Assembly (NCBI RefSeq): GCF_900143005.1
Contig: NZ_FRCS01000016.1
Location: forward strand, 62,001 to 126,000
Length of the DNA: 64,000 nucleotides
Source of the DNA: Cryptosporangium aurantiacum
GTDB lineage: Bacteria > Actinomycetota > Actinomycetes > Mycobacteriales > Cryptosporangiaceae
Direction of reading: 5' to 3'
The translations under genes and the position numbers were made by a program. Position 1 is the first letter of the stretch; every line of letters begins with the position of its first letter. A model generated the notes under the pieces. That model saw nothing but the letters and a program-made list of their open reading frames with translations, had not been told where the DNA came from and ran no database searches. Below are positions 27,082 to 35,800 of the stretch, piece after piece.

Positions 27082-28194
27082 ATGATGCAACTACCGGGGA
27101 GCCTGTGCATGGACGAGCCGTTCGGTACGGACGTCGGCGACCTCGCCGCCACCGTGTTCGCCGACTCCTGCCCCCCGGCGCGGGTGCGGGAGCTGATGGC
27201 GACCCCGGCCGGGTACGACCCGGATGCCTGGCGCCGCTGGGCGCGGGAGACCGGCCTGCCGGGGCTGGGCATACCCGCCGAGTACGGCGGGCTCGGGTTA
27301 CCGCTCGGCGCGCTCGCCGACGTGTTCGAAGCCGCCGGCCGAACGCTGGTCTGCGCGCCGCTGTTCTCGACCGTCGGGGCGGCGGTGCCGTTGCTGCTCG
27401 CCTCCGGTGATGCGGAGGCCGCAAAACAGTGGCTCCCCCCGATCGCCGCCGGCACGCTCACCGCGACCGTCGCGCTCCCGGATGCCCCGGACGGCGGGCC
27501 GGCGGTGCGTGCCGAGCGCGTCGACGGCCGGTGGCGCCTGACCGGACGCGTCGAGCGGGTCGTGGACGGCGCGACCGCCGGGCTTCTGCTGGTCGTCGCC
27601 GAGGCACCGGACGGCCCGGGGATCTTCGCCGTCGAGGACGTCACGAGCGTCGCCCGGACGCCGCTGATGAGCCTCGACCTGACCCGGCGCCAGGCCCTGG
27701 TCGAGTTCGGCGGGGTCGCGGCGGTCCGCGTCGGCGCCGACGGTTCCGCGATTCCGGCTGCGCTCGACGTCGCCCGCGTTCTGCTCGCCGCGGAGCTCGT
27801 CGGCGTCGCGCAGCAATGCCTGGACCTCACGGTCGCGTATGCGAAGCAACGCGTCCAATTCGGCCGGCCGATCGGGTCGTTCCAGGCGGTCAAGCAGCGC
27901 GCGGCGGAAATGCTGATCAAGGTCGAGCTGGCCCGCTCCGCGGCCCGCCACGCCGCCGAAGCCGAAGCCGACGCCGACGAACGTGCTCTGGTCGCGGCGC
28001 TCGCGAAGGCGTACTGCGCCGAGGCCGCCGCCACGGTCGCCGCCGACGCGATCCAGCTCCACGGCGGCATCGGCTTCACCTGGGAGCACGACGCGCACCT
28101 CTACTACAAGCGCGCGATCACGAACGACGAGATTCTCGGCTCCTCGGCCACACACTGGGCCCGTGTCAGCGATCATCTCGATCGTGTCTTCTGA
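27082..28194 (+). CDS. Acyl-CoA dehydrogenase, non-catalytic-type partner subunit
   Basis: A 370-residue acyl-CoA dehydrogenase-fold protein. It has IPAEYGGLGLPLG, AKQRVQFGRPIGSFQAVKQR and IQLHGGIGFTWEHDAHLYYKRA, the last lacking the catalytic Glu motif found in the 25742 protein. Heteromeric steroid-type dehydrogenases keep FAD-binding in such partners. ATG at 27082 fits a leaderless mRNA from TATACA six bases upstream; ATG 27109, with GGGGAG before it, is an alternative that trims nine residues. CaiB 3 overlaps its 3' end. Confidence 0.87.
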   Translation: MMQLPGSLCMDEPFGTDVGDLAATVFADSCPPARVRELMATPAGYDPDAWRRWARETGLPGLGIPAEYGGLGLPLGALADVFEAAGRTLVCAPLFSTVGAAVPLLLASGDAEAAKQWLPPIAAGTLTATVALPDAPDGGPAVRAERVDGRWRLTGRVERVVDGATAGLLLVVAEAPDGPGIFAVEDVTSVARTPLMSLDLTRRQALVEFGGVAAVRVGADGSAIPAALDVARVLLAAELVGVAQQCLDLTVAYAKQRVQFGRPIGSFQAVKQRAAEMLIKVELARSAARHAAEAEADADERALVAALAKAYCAEAAATVAADAIQLHGGIGFTWEHDAHLYYKRAITNDEILGSSATHWARVSDHLDRVF

Positions 28195-29395
28195 GAACGG
28201 CCCGCTGGCCGGCGTCACGGTCGTCGCGCTCGAGCAGGCGGTGGCCGCGCCGCTCTGCACCCGCACGCTCGGCGACCTCGGCGCCCGCGTCCTCAAGGTG
28301 GAGAACCCGCGCGGCGGCGACTTCACCCGTTCCTACGACGACGTGGTGAACGGCCAGGCAGCGCACTTCGTCTGGCTCAACCGGGGCAAGGAGTCGGTTG
28401 CGCTCGACGTCCGCCACCCGGACGGACGGGCGCTGCTGCACCGGCTGCTCGCCCGCGCGGACGTCCTGGTCTCGAACTTGGCACCCGGCGCCACCGCCCG
28501 GCTCGGCGTCGGCCCGGACGACCTCACCCGCGACCACCCGCACCTCGTCAGCGTCGAGATCTCCGGGTACGGAGACGGCGGGCCCCTGTCCGGCAAACGC
28601 GCGTACGACCTGCTGGTGCAGGCAGAGACCGGCGTCTGCGCGATCACCGGGGTTCCCGGCGCACCGGCGAAGCCGGGGCCGCCGTTCGCGGACGGCACCA
28701 CCGGCCTGTACGCGGCAATCGCCGTGTTGGGCGCGCTGGCCGAACGGACGGCGACCGGCACCGGCGCCCGGATCGCGGTGAGCATGTTCGACGCGATGGC
28801 CGAGCTGATGGGGTACCCGCTGACCTGGACCGCGGCGACCGGCGTCGACCAGTTGCCGGTCGGCATGGGCTCCCCCGCGGTCGCACCGTACGGGGCCTAC
28901 CCGACCGCGGACGGCCGCACGGTCGTGCTCGGTACCACGAACGACGCGGAGTGGCAGCGGCTCGCGTCCGAGTTGCTCGGCCGCCCCGACCTCGCCGCCG
29001 ACGACCGCTACCGCCACAACCCCGATCGGGTCGCCCACCGGGCCGAATTGGACACGATCGTCGGCGACTGGTGCGGGTCCCGAGCCCTGACCGACATTCA
29101 AAAGGCGGCGGACGCCGCCGGGATCGGCAATTCGGTCTATCGGACGCCGAGCGAGGTCGTGGAGCATCCGCACCTGGCCGCCCGCGATCGCTGGCGTCCG
29201 GTCGACACCCCCGCCGGGCCGGTGCGGGCGCTGCTCCCCCCTGCGGTGTTCAGTGGGCGGACGGCGCCGATGGGAGCGGTCCCGGCTCTCGGCGCCCACA
29301 CCGACGCGGTGCTCGCCGAACTCGGGCTCACCGTGCACGACGTCGCCGACCTCCGCGCCGCGGGTGTGGTCGGCGCCCTTCCGACGGAGGACTGA
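28184..29395 (+). CDS. CaiB/BaiF-family CoA-transferase (3)
   Basis: A 403-residue class III CoA-transferase. GPLAGVTVVALEQAVAAPL and LGARVLKVENPRGGDF begin the Rossmann-like core; WLNRGKESVALDVRHPDG and FADGTTGLYAAIAVLG follow, with an Asp in the expected active-site position. The start is set at GTG 28184, inside the end of the dehydrogenase gene; GTG 28163 is also in frame and neither has a clear ribosome-binding site, so coupling to the upstream gene is likely. Third of the family in the island; a formyl-CoA- or methylacyl-CoA-handling role is possible. Confidence 0.87.
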   Translation: MSSENGPLAGVTVVALEQAVAAPLCTRTLGDLGARVLKVENPRGGDFTRSYDDVVNGQAAHFVWLNRGKESVALDVRHPDGRALLHRLLARADVLVSNLAPGATARLGVGPDDLTRDHPHLVSVEISGYGDGGPLSGKRAYDLLVQAETGVCAITGVPGAPAKPGPPFADGTTGLYAAIAVLGALAERTATGTGARIAVSMFDAMAELMGYPLTWTAATGVDQLPVGMGSPAVAPYGAYPTADGRTVVLGTTNDAEWQRLASELLGRPDLAADDRYRHNPDRVAHRAELDTIVGDWCGSRALTDIQKAADAAGIGNSVYRTPSEVVEHPHLAARDRWRPVDTPAGPVRALLPPAVFSGRTAPMGAVPALGAHTDAVLAELGLTVHDVADLRAAGVVGALPTED

Positions 29396-29399
29396 TCTG

Positions 29400-30557
29400 G
29401 TGGATGCTGCCGACCTGGCCGAGATCGTCGCGGCGGTCCGGACGTTCGTGCGGAACGAGGTGGTGCCGCGCGAGGAGGAGATCGACGCCACCGACGCGGT
29501 TCCGGACACGCTCGTCGCCGCGTGCAAGGAGATGGGGCTCTACGGCTTCACGATCCCCACGGCGTACGGGGGCCTGGGGCTGTCGGTCGCGCAGGAGTGC
29601 GAGCTGGTGTTCGAGCTCGGCTGGACCACTCCCGCGCTGCGCTCGCTGTTCGGCACGAACAACGGGATCGCCGGTCACGTGCTGCTGGAAGGCGGCACCG
29701 AGGAGCAGAAGAAGGTCTGGCTCCCCCGGCTGGCGTCCGGCGAGGTCACCGCGTCGTTCGCGCTCACCGAGGCGGACGCCGGCTCGGATCCGTCGGCGCT
29801 GACCACCCGGGCGCGCCGCGAGGGGAACCGCTGGGTGCTCGACGGCGCCAAGCGGTACATCACGAACGCGCCGGTCGCCGACGTGTTCATGGTGTTCGCC
29901 CGCACCGACCCGGATGCTCCGGGCAACCGCGGCATCACCGCGTTCCTCGTCCCGGCAGACACACCCGGCGTCAGCGTGGGTACCCCCGACCGCAAGATGG
30001 GCCAGTTCGGGGCGCACACCGCCGACGTGTACCTCGACGAGGTGATCCTCCCCGGTGACGCGGTCGTCGGCGGGGACCAGGGCGTGAACAACGGCTTCCG
30101 GATCGCGGCGCAGTGCCTCGCCCACGGTCGGATCCACATCGCGGCGCTGTGCGTCGGGATGGCCGGCCGGCTGGTGTCGGAGTCGGTGGAGTTCGCGCAG
30201 TCCCGCCGGGCCGGTGGCAAGCCGATCGCGCGATTCCAGCTCGTCCAGGGGCTGGTCGCCGACTCGGTGACCGACCACTACGCCGGGCGCGCGCTCGTCC
30301 TCGACGTCGCTCGCGCCTACGACGCGGGCACCGACCGGATCACCGGGCCGGCCGCCGCGAAGTACTTCTGCTCGGAGATGGTGGGGCGGGTCGCGGACCG
30401 GGCGGTCCAGATCCACGGCGGCGCCGGGTACATGCGGGGCGTCGCGGTCGAACGCTTCTACCGCGACGCCCGCCTGTTCCGGATCTACGAGGGCACCAGC
30501 CAGATCCAGCAGGTCATCATCGCCCGGCAGACCCTCGGCCCGGCGGCGCGGGACTGA
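29400..30557 (+). CDS. Acyl-CoA dehydrogenase, self-contained type
   Basis: A 385-residue dehydrogenase with all family signatures in one chain: ASFALTEADAGSDPSAL, YITNAPVADVFMVFART, AVQIHGGAGYMRG, and RIYEGTSQIQQVIIARQ with the catalytic Glu. Unlike the other six in the window it has no adjacent partner, so it is probably a homotetramer oxidising a simpler acyl-CoA. GTG at 29400 lies nine bases after GGAGG. It ends the three-gene operon started at 27082 and converges on a secreted-protein gene just 5 bp away. Confidence 0.93.
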   Translation: MDAADLAEIVAAVRTFVRNEVVPREEEIDATDAVPDTLVAACKEMGLYGFTIPTAYGGLGLSVAQECELVFELGWTTPALRSLFGTNNGIAGHVLLEGGTEEQKKVWLPRLASGEVTASFALTEADAGSDPSALTTRARREGNRWVLDGAKRYITNAPVADVFMVFARTDPDAPGNRGITAFLVPADTPGVSVGTPDRKMGQFGAHTADVYLDEVILPGDAVVGGDQGVNNGFRIAAQCLAHGRIHIAALCVGMAGRLVSESVEFAQSRRAGGKPIARFQLVQGLVADSVTDHYAGRALVLDVARAYDAGTDRITGPAAAKYFCSEMVGRVADRAVQIHGGAGYMRGVAVERFYRDARLFRIYEGTSQIQQVIIARQTLGPAARD

Positions 30558-30562
30558 GAAAA

Positions 30563-31726
30563 TCAGCGGGTCACTATCCACACCAGACCACGGTCGGCGC
30601 TGTTGGCCCCGGTGTCCGATCCGGCGATCAGGCCGGCGTTCGTGAGCCACTGGGCGTCGCCGGAGCGGCCCGACGGGATCGACGGGAGCTCGAGCGCGCG
30701 CCGATCGGTACCCCAGAACACCGCCCGGCGCCCCGAGAGGAGGATGTTCGAGGAGCCGACGACCTCACCACGGTCGTTGACGTCGTGCGCAGAGCTGGGG
30801 CCGCCGACCGGCAGCGTGCCGAGGTCGATCGGCTTGCTGGTGGCGCTCGGCCAGAGCGTCGCGCGGCTCTGCCCGTACCAGTTGTCCGACGACCCAGCGA
30901 TCGCACCGGCCTCGTTGATCCCCTGGCCCAGGGAGTACCCGTTACTGGCCAGGTCCGTCAGCCAGCGCACCGTTCCGGCCTGCCAGACCGCGGTCCGGGT
31001 CGGTGACGTGCCGGTGGCGGCGAGGACCTGACCGGCCTCGTTGATGTCGTTGATCAGGCCGTTCGGTCCGACCACCGGCAGCAGGTCGGTGCGGACGCCA
31101 GCGGCCCAGACGAACGGCACGCCGATGCCCTGGGCGAGGCTCCGGCCGTTGACGGCGACCACGCCGCTGTCGGTGAGCATCACGGTCGCATGGCTGCTGG
31201 AGTAGGTGAGTTGCCCAACCGTCACGCCGGCGGCGAGCGGGATGTCGGTGAGCGTGTCCCCGGTGCGCAGCGCCAGGCGGCTCGCACTGGTGCCGATCTC
31301 TCCGGGCAGGGTGTAACCGATCACGGCCTGCCCGCGGTCGTTCAGGGCCAGCGCCCAGCTGTCCTGCGCACCGGCGGGGGCGACGTCGGTCGGAGTTCCG
31401 TTCGCCGACCACAGCGTCGCCCTGGCCTGCTCGCCGACGTAGCGCGTCCCGGCGACGGTGCCCGAGTCGTTGACCGCGGTGGCGCGACCGGACGTGGTGA
31501 TCGTCGTCAGCGTGCCGTCGTGCCAGAGCGTCGGGCTGAAGTGCCCGCTCGTCGTCGGGTAGCCGAGCACGTAGCCGCCCTCGCTCACATCGAAGATGTG
31601 GAACCGTTCGTCGGGCACCGGATTGATCAGCCGCGCGGTGGGTGCCGCGCTCACCGGAGTGGCGGTCCCCGCCACCACCACCAGTACCGCTACGGCGCAC
31701 GTCGTCACTCGCCGGATCCACGTCAT
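30563..31726 (-). CDS. Secreted HAF-repeat (extracellular repeat) protein
   Basis: A 387-residue protein with a Sec signal peptide (RRVTTCAVAVLVVVAG, cleavage probably after VSAAP). The mature part is built of about 45-residue repeats with the HAF-type pattern of W-x-G/x-T plus INEAGAIAGSS, VNDRGEVVGSS and LNDRGQAVIGY. Such proteins are extracellular beta-propeller-like repeats of unknown function. It does not belong functionally to the CoA pathway and interrupts the island together with the next gene. Confidence 0.78.
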   Translation of the reverse strand: MTWIRRVTTCAVAVLVVVAGTATPVSAAPTARLINPVPDERFHIFDVSEGGYVLGYPTTSGHFSPTLWHDGTLTTITTSGRATAVNDSGTVAGTRYVGEQARATLWSANGTPTDVAPAGAQDSWALALNDRGQAVIGYTLPGEIGTSASRLALRTGDTLTDIPLAAGVTVGQLTYSSSHATVMLTDSGVVAVNGRSLAQGIGVPFVWAAGVRTDLLPVVGPNGLINDINEAGQVLAATGTSPTRTAVWQAGTVRWLTDLASNGYSLGQGINEAGAIAGSSDNWYGQSRATLWPSATSKPIDLGTLPVGGPSSAHDVNDRGEVVGSSNILLSGRRAVFWGTDRRALELPSIPSGRSGDAQWLTNAGLIAGSDTGANSADRGLVWIVTR

Positions 31727-31804
31727 GAGCGCGGACGCTAATCGCGTCGTCCGACGCGGCTCAGCGAATTAGCCGGATCTATCAAATACTGGTGGAAAAC
31801 CCTG

Positions 31805-31840
31805 CACGTCCCGGCGCCCGTGCGGGGGCGCCGGGACGTG
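31805..31840 (-). terminator. Stem-loop terminator after the secreted-protein gene
   Basis: CACGTCCCGGCGCCC and its perfect 15-base complement flank a six-base loop, nine bases after the stop of the secreted protein at 31849. It lies between that gene and the HAF-repeat gene, whose promoter must be in the remaining 78 bp. No T-run. Confidence 0.8.
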
Positions 31841-31848
31841 AAGCGGGG

Positions 31849-32385
31849 TCAGCTCACCTGAATGGAGGCTGCCACACCCGGCGGTGACGTCGGCGTGCAC
31901 GGGATCGTGAACGTGCCGAAGATCGTGCTCGCCACCGCCGACGCGGTGCCCGGCGTCAGGTCGACCTGGCCCGGTGCGGTCAGCGTCAGCTGCCCGGTCA
32001 TCGGCGGCAACTGGATCGGCGTCCCCGCCGGGATCGTCTCCGGGTTGGCCGGCCCGGTCACCGTCACGGTGCCGGTCTGGGCGCCCGAGACGACGCCCTC
32101 GGCGGAGGGTGTCACGCTGCCCGCCGCCAGGTCGATCGGTGAGGTGACCGGCGTCGGACCGGTCGTCACCGTGATCTCGACCGTCTCGCCGACCGTCGCC
32201 GTCGCGGGCGCGGTGACCGTGACCTCGACGTCGCCGACGACGGTGCCGGACAGCGGGGTCTCACACGAGTAGTTGACCGTGACCGTGTCGGCGTGGGCTG
32301 GTCCGCCGGTCAGCACGGCGACACCGGTCGCCGCACCGAAGACCGCAACCGCAGCGAGCCGCTTCATGAGGGGTTGAGAAGACAC
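31849..32385 (-). CDS. Secreted beta-sandwich-like hypothetical protein
   Basis: A 178-residue protein with a signal peptide (MKRLAAVAVFGAATGVAVL, cleavage near AHAD). The mature chain begins VTVNYSCETPLSG and continues with V-T-rich strands (VEVTVTAPATATVGETVEIT), and has one distal Cys (TIPCTPT) for a likely disulfide. The pattern is common among actinomycete exported proteins (DUF6801-like), function unknown. GTG at 32385 is chosen because AAGGAG precedes it by six bases. A strong sigma70-like promoter lies upstream. Confidence 0.7.
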   Translation of the reverse strand: MSSQPLMKRLAAVAVFGAATGVAVLTGGPAHADTVTVNYSCETPLSGTVVGDVEVTVTAPATATVGETVEITVTTGPTPVTSPIDLAAGSVTPSAEGVVSGAQTGTVTVTGPANPETIPAGTPIQLPPMTGQLTLTAPGQVDLTPGTASAVASTIFGTFTIPCTPTSPPGVAASIQVS

Positions 32386-32440
32386 GCGTACTCCTTAGAA
32401 AGGGCGCCGAGACACTTTTGTCTCGATGTACGCGTATCCT

Positions 32441-32468
32441 GTTATAGTCCTTTTTGGTCGGAAGTCAA
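32441..32468 (-). promoter_or_regulatory. Sigma70-like promoter for the secreted protein
   Basis: On the minus strand TTGACT (32463-32468) and TATAAC (32441-32446) are separated by 16 bases, close to the housekeeping consensus. It lies in an AT-rich patch (about 32400-32520), unusual for this DNA. A small inverted repeat, CGAGAC/GTCTCG (32408-32425), is in the leader just before the ribosome-binding site. Confidence 0.62.
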
Positions 32469-32508
32469 TTCTTCATGCTTCGCACAAAAACAATTGCTTT
32501 TGTCATAA

Positions 32509-34017
32509 TTATCGGAGCAATTCTTGGCGCCGGAGCTTGCCGACCTCGGTGCGCGGCAGCGCGTCGACCCGGTGGAACGCCACCGGCACCTTGTACGCGA
32601 CAAGATGGTCGCGACACAGCCGCACCAGCTCGTCGTCGGTGGCCGGTACGGCGCCGTGGGCGTCCACGACGAACGCCACCGGCACTTCACCGAGCCGCTC
32701 GTCCGGTGCTCCGGCTACGGCCGCTTCGAACACCGCCGGATGCAACTGCAGCACCTCTTCGACCTGTTCCGGGAACACCTTGTTGCCCCCGCGGTTGATC
32801 AGGTCACCGGCGCGCCCTTCGATCCAGACGAACCCGTCCTCGTCCATCCGGGCCAGGTCGCCGGTGTCGAGGAAACCCTCGGCGTCGATGCGGTCGGCGA
32901 GCAGCTCGCCGGTCGCGTAGCCGGACGCCATCCGCGGCGGCCGGACCCACAGCGGCCCGACCTCGCCGTCCGGGGCCCCGGTTTCGCTGCCGACCCGGAT
33001 CTCGACGCCCGGCAGCGGACGCCCGGCCGCGCCGACCTTCTCCGGATGGGCCTTCGCGTCCGCGGCGGTCCAGCCGATCACCTCGCCGATCTCGGCCTGG
33101 CCGTAGCTGTTGAGGACGAACGCGCCGAACCGCTCGGTGAAACGGCGGGCCTGGAGCGGCGAGAGCGCTGCGGTGATGCTCCGGACGTACCGCAGCGGCG
33201 CGAGCGCCTCGACGTCCGACGCGGTGAGCATCGCGATCGCCGCCGGTGGGAGCACCGTCGACCGGATCCCGAACCGCGCGACGAGGTCGGCGAACTCCCG
33301 CGGCCGGAATCGGTCCATGATCACCAGCGCCGCACCCGCGCGCAGCCCGAACAGCGCGTTGTAAATGCCGCTGTTGAGCGCCAACGAGACCGGGATGAGG
33401 TTCGGCGACGGTGGCCGGGCGGGGGTGGCGGTGGCGCGTGCCCGCAGCGGCCGGAGCACCCGGTCGAGCAGTTCGAGGTAACCGTCGTGAGTGTGGAGGA
33501 TCGCCTTCGGCGTTCCGGTGGTCCCGGAGGTCCAGGTGACGAACGCGGTCCCGACGTCATACACACGCCGGACGCCGCCGCCCGCGACGCCGCTCGGAAC
33601 GGCCGCGCCGCCCGCGCCGCCCGCGCCGCCCGCCACCTCCACGCCCCCCGCGGTGTCCGGGGCCGGGTCGAGGCGGCGCACGCGGACGCCATCGTCCGGG
33701 TCGGTCTCCACCAGGGCGACCGGGTGGGCCGCGGCCAGCGCGTACTCGACCTCCGCGGGCGGCGCCGCGGCGTTGACCGGCACGAAGACCGCCCCGACCG
33801 ACCAGATCGCGGTCATCGCGAGCACCGACTCGGGGCTGTTCGGCAGCCGCACCGCGGCCGCGGTACCCGGCCGCACCCCGGCCGCGCGCAACCGGTCGGC
33901 GAGTTCGGCGGTCCGCGCGCGAGCCTCGCCGGCGGTCAGCGTCCGGTCGGCCGTGTGCAGCAGCGCCTCGTCGTCGGTGAACGGGTGCGCGAGCAGCAGG
34001 TCGGCCAGCGAGGACAT
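32509..34017 (-). CDS. Acyl-CoA synthetase (AMP-forming ligase)
   Basis: A 502-residue ANL ligase. The P-loop WTSGTTGTPKAILHTH is near residue 175, SYGQAEIGE near 305, DTGDLARMDEDG near 395 and the catalytic lysine of EVGKLRRQ near 494. An insertion of Gly/Ala (VAGGAGGAGGAAVP) at about residue 130 is a low-complexity loop. ATG at 34017 has AGGAGAG upstream. It diverges from an SDR gene, with AT-rich motif site 6 between the two promoters. It may activate the incoming acid; substrate not determinable. Confidence 0.9.
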   Translation of the reverse strand: MSSLADLLLAHPFTDDEALLHTADRTLTAGEARARTAELADRLRAAGVRPGTAAAVRLPNSPESVLAMTAIWSVGAVFVPVNAAAPPAEVEYALAAAHPVALVETDPDDGVRVRRLDPAPDTAGGVEVAGGAGGAGGAAVPSGVAGGGVRRVYDVGTAFVTWTSGTTGTPKAILHTHDGYLELLDRVLRPLRARATATPARPPSPNLIPVSLALNSGIYNALFGLRAGAALVIMDRFRPREFADLVARFGIRSTVLPPAAIAMLTASDVEALAPLRYVRSITAALSPLQARRFTERFGAFVLNSYGQAEIGEVIGWTAADAKAHPEKVGAAGRPLPGVEIRVGSETGAPDGEVGPLWVRPPRMASGYATGELLADRIDAEGFLDTGDLARMDEDGFVWIEGRAGDLINRGGNKVFPEQVEEVLQLHPAVFEAAVAGAPDERLGEVPVAFVVDAHGAVPATDDELVRLCRDHLVAYKVPVAFHRVDALPRTEVGKLRRQELLR

Positions 34018-34045
34018 CGGTGCTCTCCTGTCGGATCTGGAAGCA

Positions 34046-34062
34046 GTACATTTTATATAGTA
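34046..34062. promoter_or_regulatory. AT-rich regulon motif, site 6 (ligase/SDR divergent promoter)
   Basis: GTACATTTTATATAGTA lies between the divergent ligase and SDR genes. It is the least conserved of the eight elements (about 11 of 17 positions match the site-4 sequence in the better orientation) but has the same base composition and location. Confidence 0.55.
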
Positions 34063-34094
34063 GGTAGCCCGCCCCTCAGCTTCCGGGAGACCGC

Positions 34095-34859
34095 ATGAGC
34101 ACACCCCCACTCCACCGGGTCGCGATCGTCACCGGCGCCGCGCGCGGCATCGGCGCCGCGACCGCCGTCCGTCTGGCCGCCGACGGCCTCGCGGTCGCCG
34201 CACTCGACCTCGAGGAGTCGGCGGCGAAGGAGACCGCCGATGCCATCGTCGCGGCCGGTGGACGGGCGCTCGCGGTCGGCGCCGACGTCGCCGACGCCAC
34301 CGCGGTGGAGGCCGCCGTCGCCCGGGTGACCGAGACGCTCGGCGCGCCGACCGTGCTCGTCAACAACGCCGGGATCACCCGCGACAACCTGCTGTTCAAG
34401 ATGTCCGAGGCCGACTTCGACGCGGTGATCGCGGTGCACCTGCGCGGCACGTTCCTGATGAGCAAGGCCGTGCAGGGGCACATGGTCGCGGCCCGCTGGG
34501 GACGGATCGTGAACCTGTCCAGCACCTCGGCGCTCGGCAACCGCGGACAGACCAACTACGCCGCGGCCAAGGCGGGCATCCAGGGCTTGACCAAGACGCT
34601 CGCGATCGAGCTGGGCAAGTTCGGCGTCACGGTGAACAGCATCGCGCCAGGGTTCATCCGGACCGAGATGACGAAGGCGACCGCGGAGCGCCTCGGGCAG
34701 GACTGGGACGCCTACGTGACGGCCCGGGCCGCACAGATCCCGGTGGCCCGCGCCGGGGTGCCGGACGACATCGCGAACGCCGTCTCGTTCTTCGTCGGCG
34801 AGGCCGCCGGATTCGTGTCCGGCCAGGTCCTCTACGTCGCCGGCGGCCCCAAGGCCTGA
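34095..34859 (+). CDS. Short-chain dehydrogenase/reductase, FabG-like 3-hydroxyacyl-CoA dehydrogenase
   Basis: A 254-residue classical SDR. The NAD(P)-binding motif is GAARGIG (about residues 14-20), NNAG at 90-93, and the catalytic residues are Ser142, Tyr155 and Lys159 in SSTSALGNRGQTNYAAAK. ADGLAVAALDLE carries an Asp at the cofactor-selecting position, which favours NAD(H). In this setting it most likely oxidises a (3R)-hydroxyacyl-CoA formed by the MaoC-type hydratases. ATG at 34095 has GGGAG upstream; the gene sits behind AT-rich site 6. Confidence 0.92.
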   Translation: MSTPPLHRVAIVTGAARGIGAATAVRLAADGLAVAALDLEESAAKETADAIVAAGGRALAVGADVADATAVEAAVARVTETLGAPTVLVNNAGITRDNLLFKMSEADFDAVIAVHLRGTFLMSKAVQGHMVAARWGRIVNLSSTSALGNRGQTNYAAAKAGIQGLTKTLAIELGKFGVTVNSIAPGFIRTEMTKATAERLGQDWDAYVTARAAQIPVARAGVPDDIANAVSFFVGEAAGFVSGQVLYVAGGPKA

Positions 34860-34865
34860 CCCGCC

Positions 34866-34895
34866 CCGCGCCGGCCCGCCACGGGGCCGGCGCGG
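34866..34895. terminator. Bidirectional stem-loop between SDR and dioxygenase
   Basis: CCGCGCCGGCCC pairs perfectly with GGGCCGGCGCGG across a six-base loop, seven bases after the SDR stop and ten before the convergent dioxygenase stop. Pure GC stem with no T-run. Confidence 0.75.
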
Positions 34896-34904
34896 CCGGC
34901 CTCC

Positions 34905-35705
34905 TCAGACCGGGCGGTCGCCGAACAGCGTCACGCGGTGCAGCACGCGCTCGGCGCCGCCGGTGTCGCCGACCACCGCGTGCTGCGTGCACCGGTTGTC
35001 CCAGATCACCAGGTCGCCGACCCGCCACTTGTGCCGGTACACGTACTCCGCGCGCCCCACCTGGGCGTACAGGTACTCGAGCAGCGGCGCGCTCTCCTCG
35101 GGGGTCCAGCCCTCGATGTGCGTCGTGTAGTCGCCGTTGACGAACAGCGCCTTCCGGCCGGTGATCGGATGCGTCCGCACCACCGGGTGGCTCTGTGTGA
35201 CGGCCTTGCGATCGAGCCCGGCCTGGTCGGCGAGCGTGGTGCCCTGGTGAACCGCGTGCAGCGTATCGAGCGTCGCCCGCAGCCCCGGCGAGAGCTGCTC
35301 GTAGACCAGGGCCGCGTTCGACCACATCGTGTCGCCGCCGACCTCGGGGATCACCCGCGCCAGCAACATGCTCAGCGCCGGTGGCCGCTCAGCGTGCGTG
35401 GTGTCGGCGTGCCACCGCTGGGTGAGCGGCGTGGGCTCGTGGATCTTCATCACGCCGGGATGCCCCTCGATGCTCGGCACGTACGGGTGCACCGACACCT
35501 CCCCCCAGCGGGAGGCGAACGCGAGTTGGTCGTCGGGCGTCATCGCCTGCTGACCCCGGATGCAGATGACCTGGTACTTCAGGAACGCGTCCTGGAGCGC
35601 GGTCAGCGTCGTGTCGTCGACGCCGCCGGCCAGGTCGACGCCGGTGATGAGCGCGCCGAGCGCCGAGGAGCGTCGCTCGATCTCCAGTGCTGTGGCAGTC
35701 GCCAT
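34905..35705 (-). CDS. TauD/TfdA-family Fe(II)/2-oxoglutarate dioxygenase
   Basis: A 266-residue jelly-roll dioxygenase. The facial triad is His99, Asp101 (WHADTTH) and His242 (TQHAVVGD); Arg257 in HRVTLFG would bind 2-oxoglutarate. The family hydroxylates carbons next to acidic groups, for example in taurine, 2,4-D or alkyl sulfates. In this island it could hydroxylate an acid or acyl-CoA ahead of cleavage by the ThDP enzyme. ATG at 35705 has GGAGGAG upstream. Single-gene unit with AT-rich site 7 at its promoter; sulfonate metabolism is an alternative but no sulfur genes are nearby. Confidence 0.92.
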   Translation of the reverse strand: MATATALEIERRSSALGALITGVDLAGGVDDTTLTALQDAFLKYQVICIRGQQAMTPDDQLAFASRWGEVSVHPYVPSIEGHPGVMKIHEPTPLTQRWHADTTHAERPPALSMLLARVIPEVGGDTMWSNAALVYEQLSPGLRATLDTLHAVHQGTTLADQAGLDRKAVTQSHPVVRTHPITGRKALFVNGDYTTHIEGWTPEESAPLLEYLYAQVGRAEYVYRHKWRVGDLVIWDNRCTQHAVVGDTGGAERVLHRVTLFGDRPV

Positions 35706-35728
35706 GTCTCCTCCAGCCAAGGTTTTCT

Positions 35729-35745
35729 ATACTTTATACATGATG
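35729..35745. promoter_or_regulatory. AT-rich regulon motif, site 7 (dioxygenase promoter)
   Basis: ATACTTTATACATGATG lies 24 bp upstream of the dioxygenase start. Its TACTTTATACAT core (12 bases) is identical to that of site 4. The remaining 55 bp to the thiolase stop show only a short GGGC/GCCC hairpin. Confidence 0.67.
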
Positions 35746-35800
35746 AACTCGAACGGGCCGTAGCCCGCCGTTGCCGCCTGCGGCCCCTTACTACTTGGTG

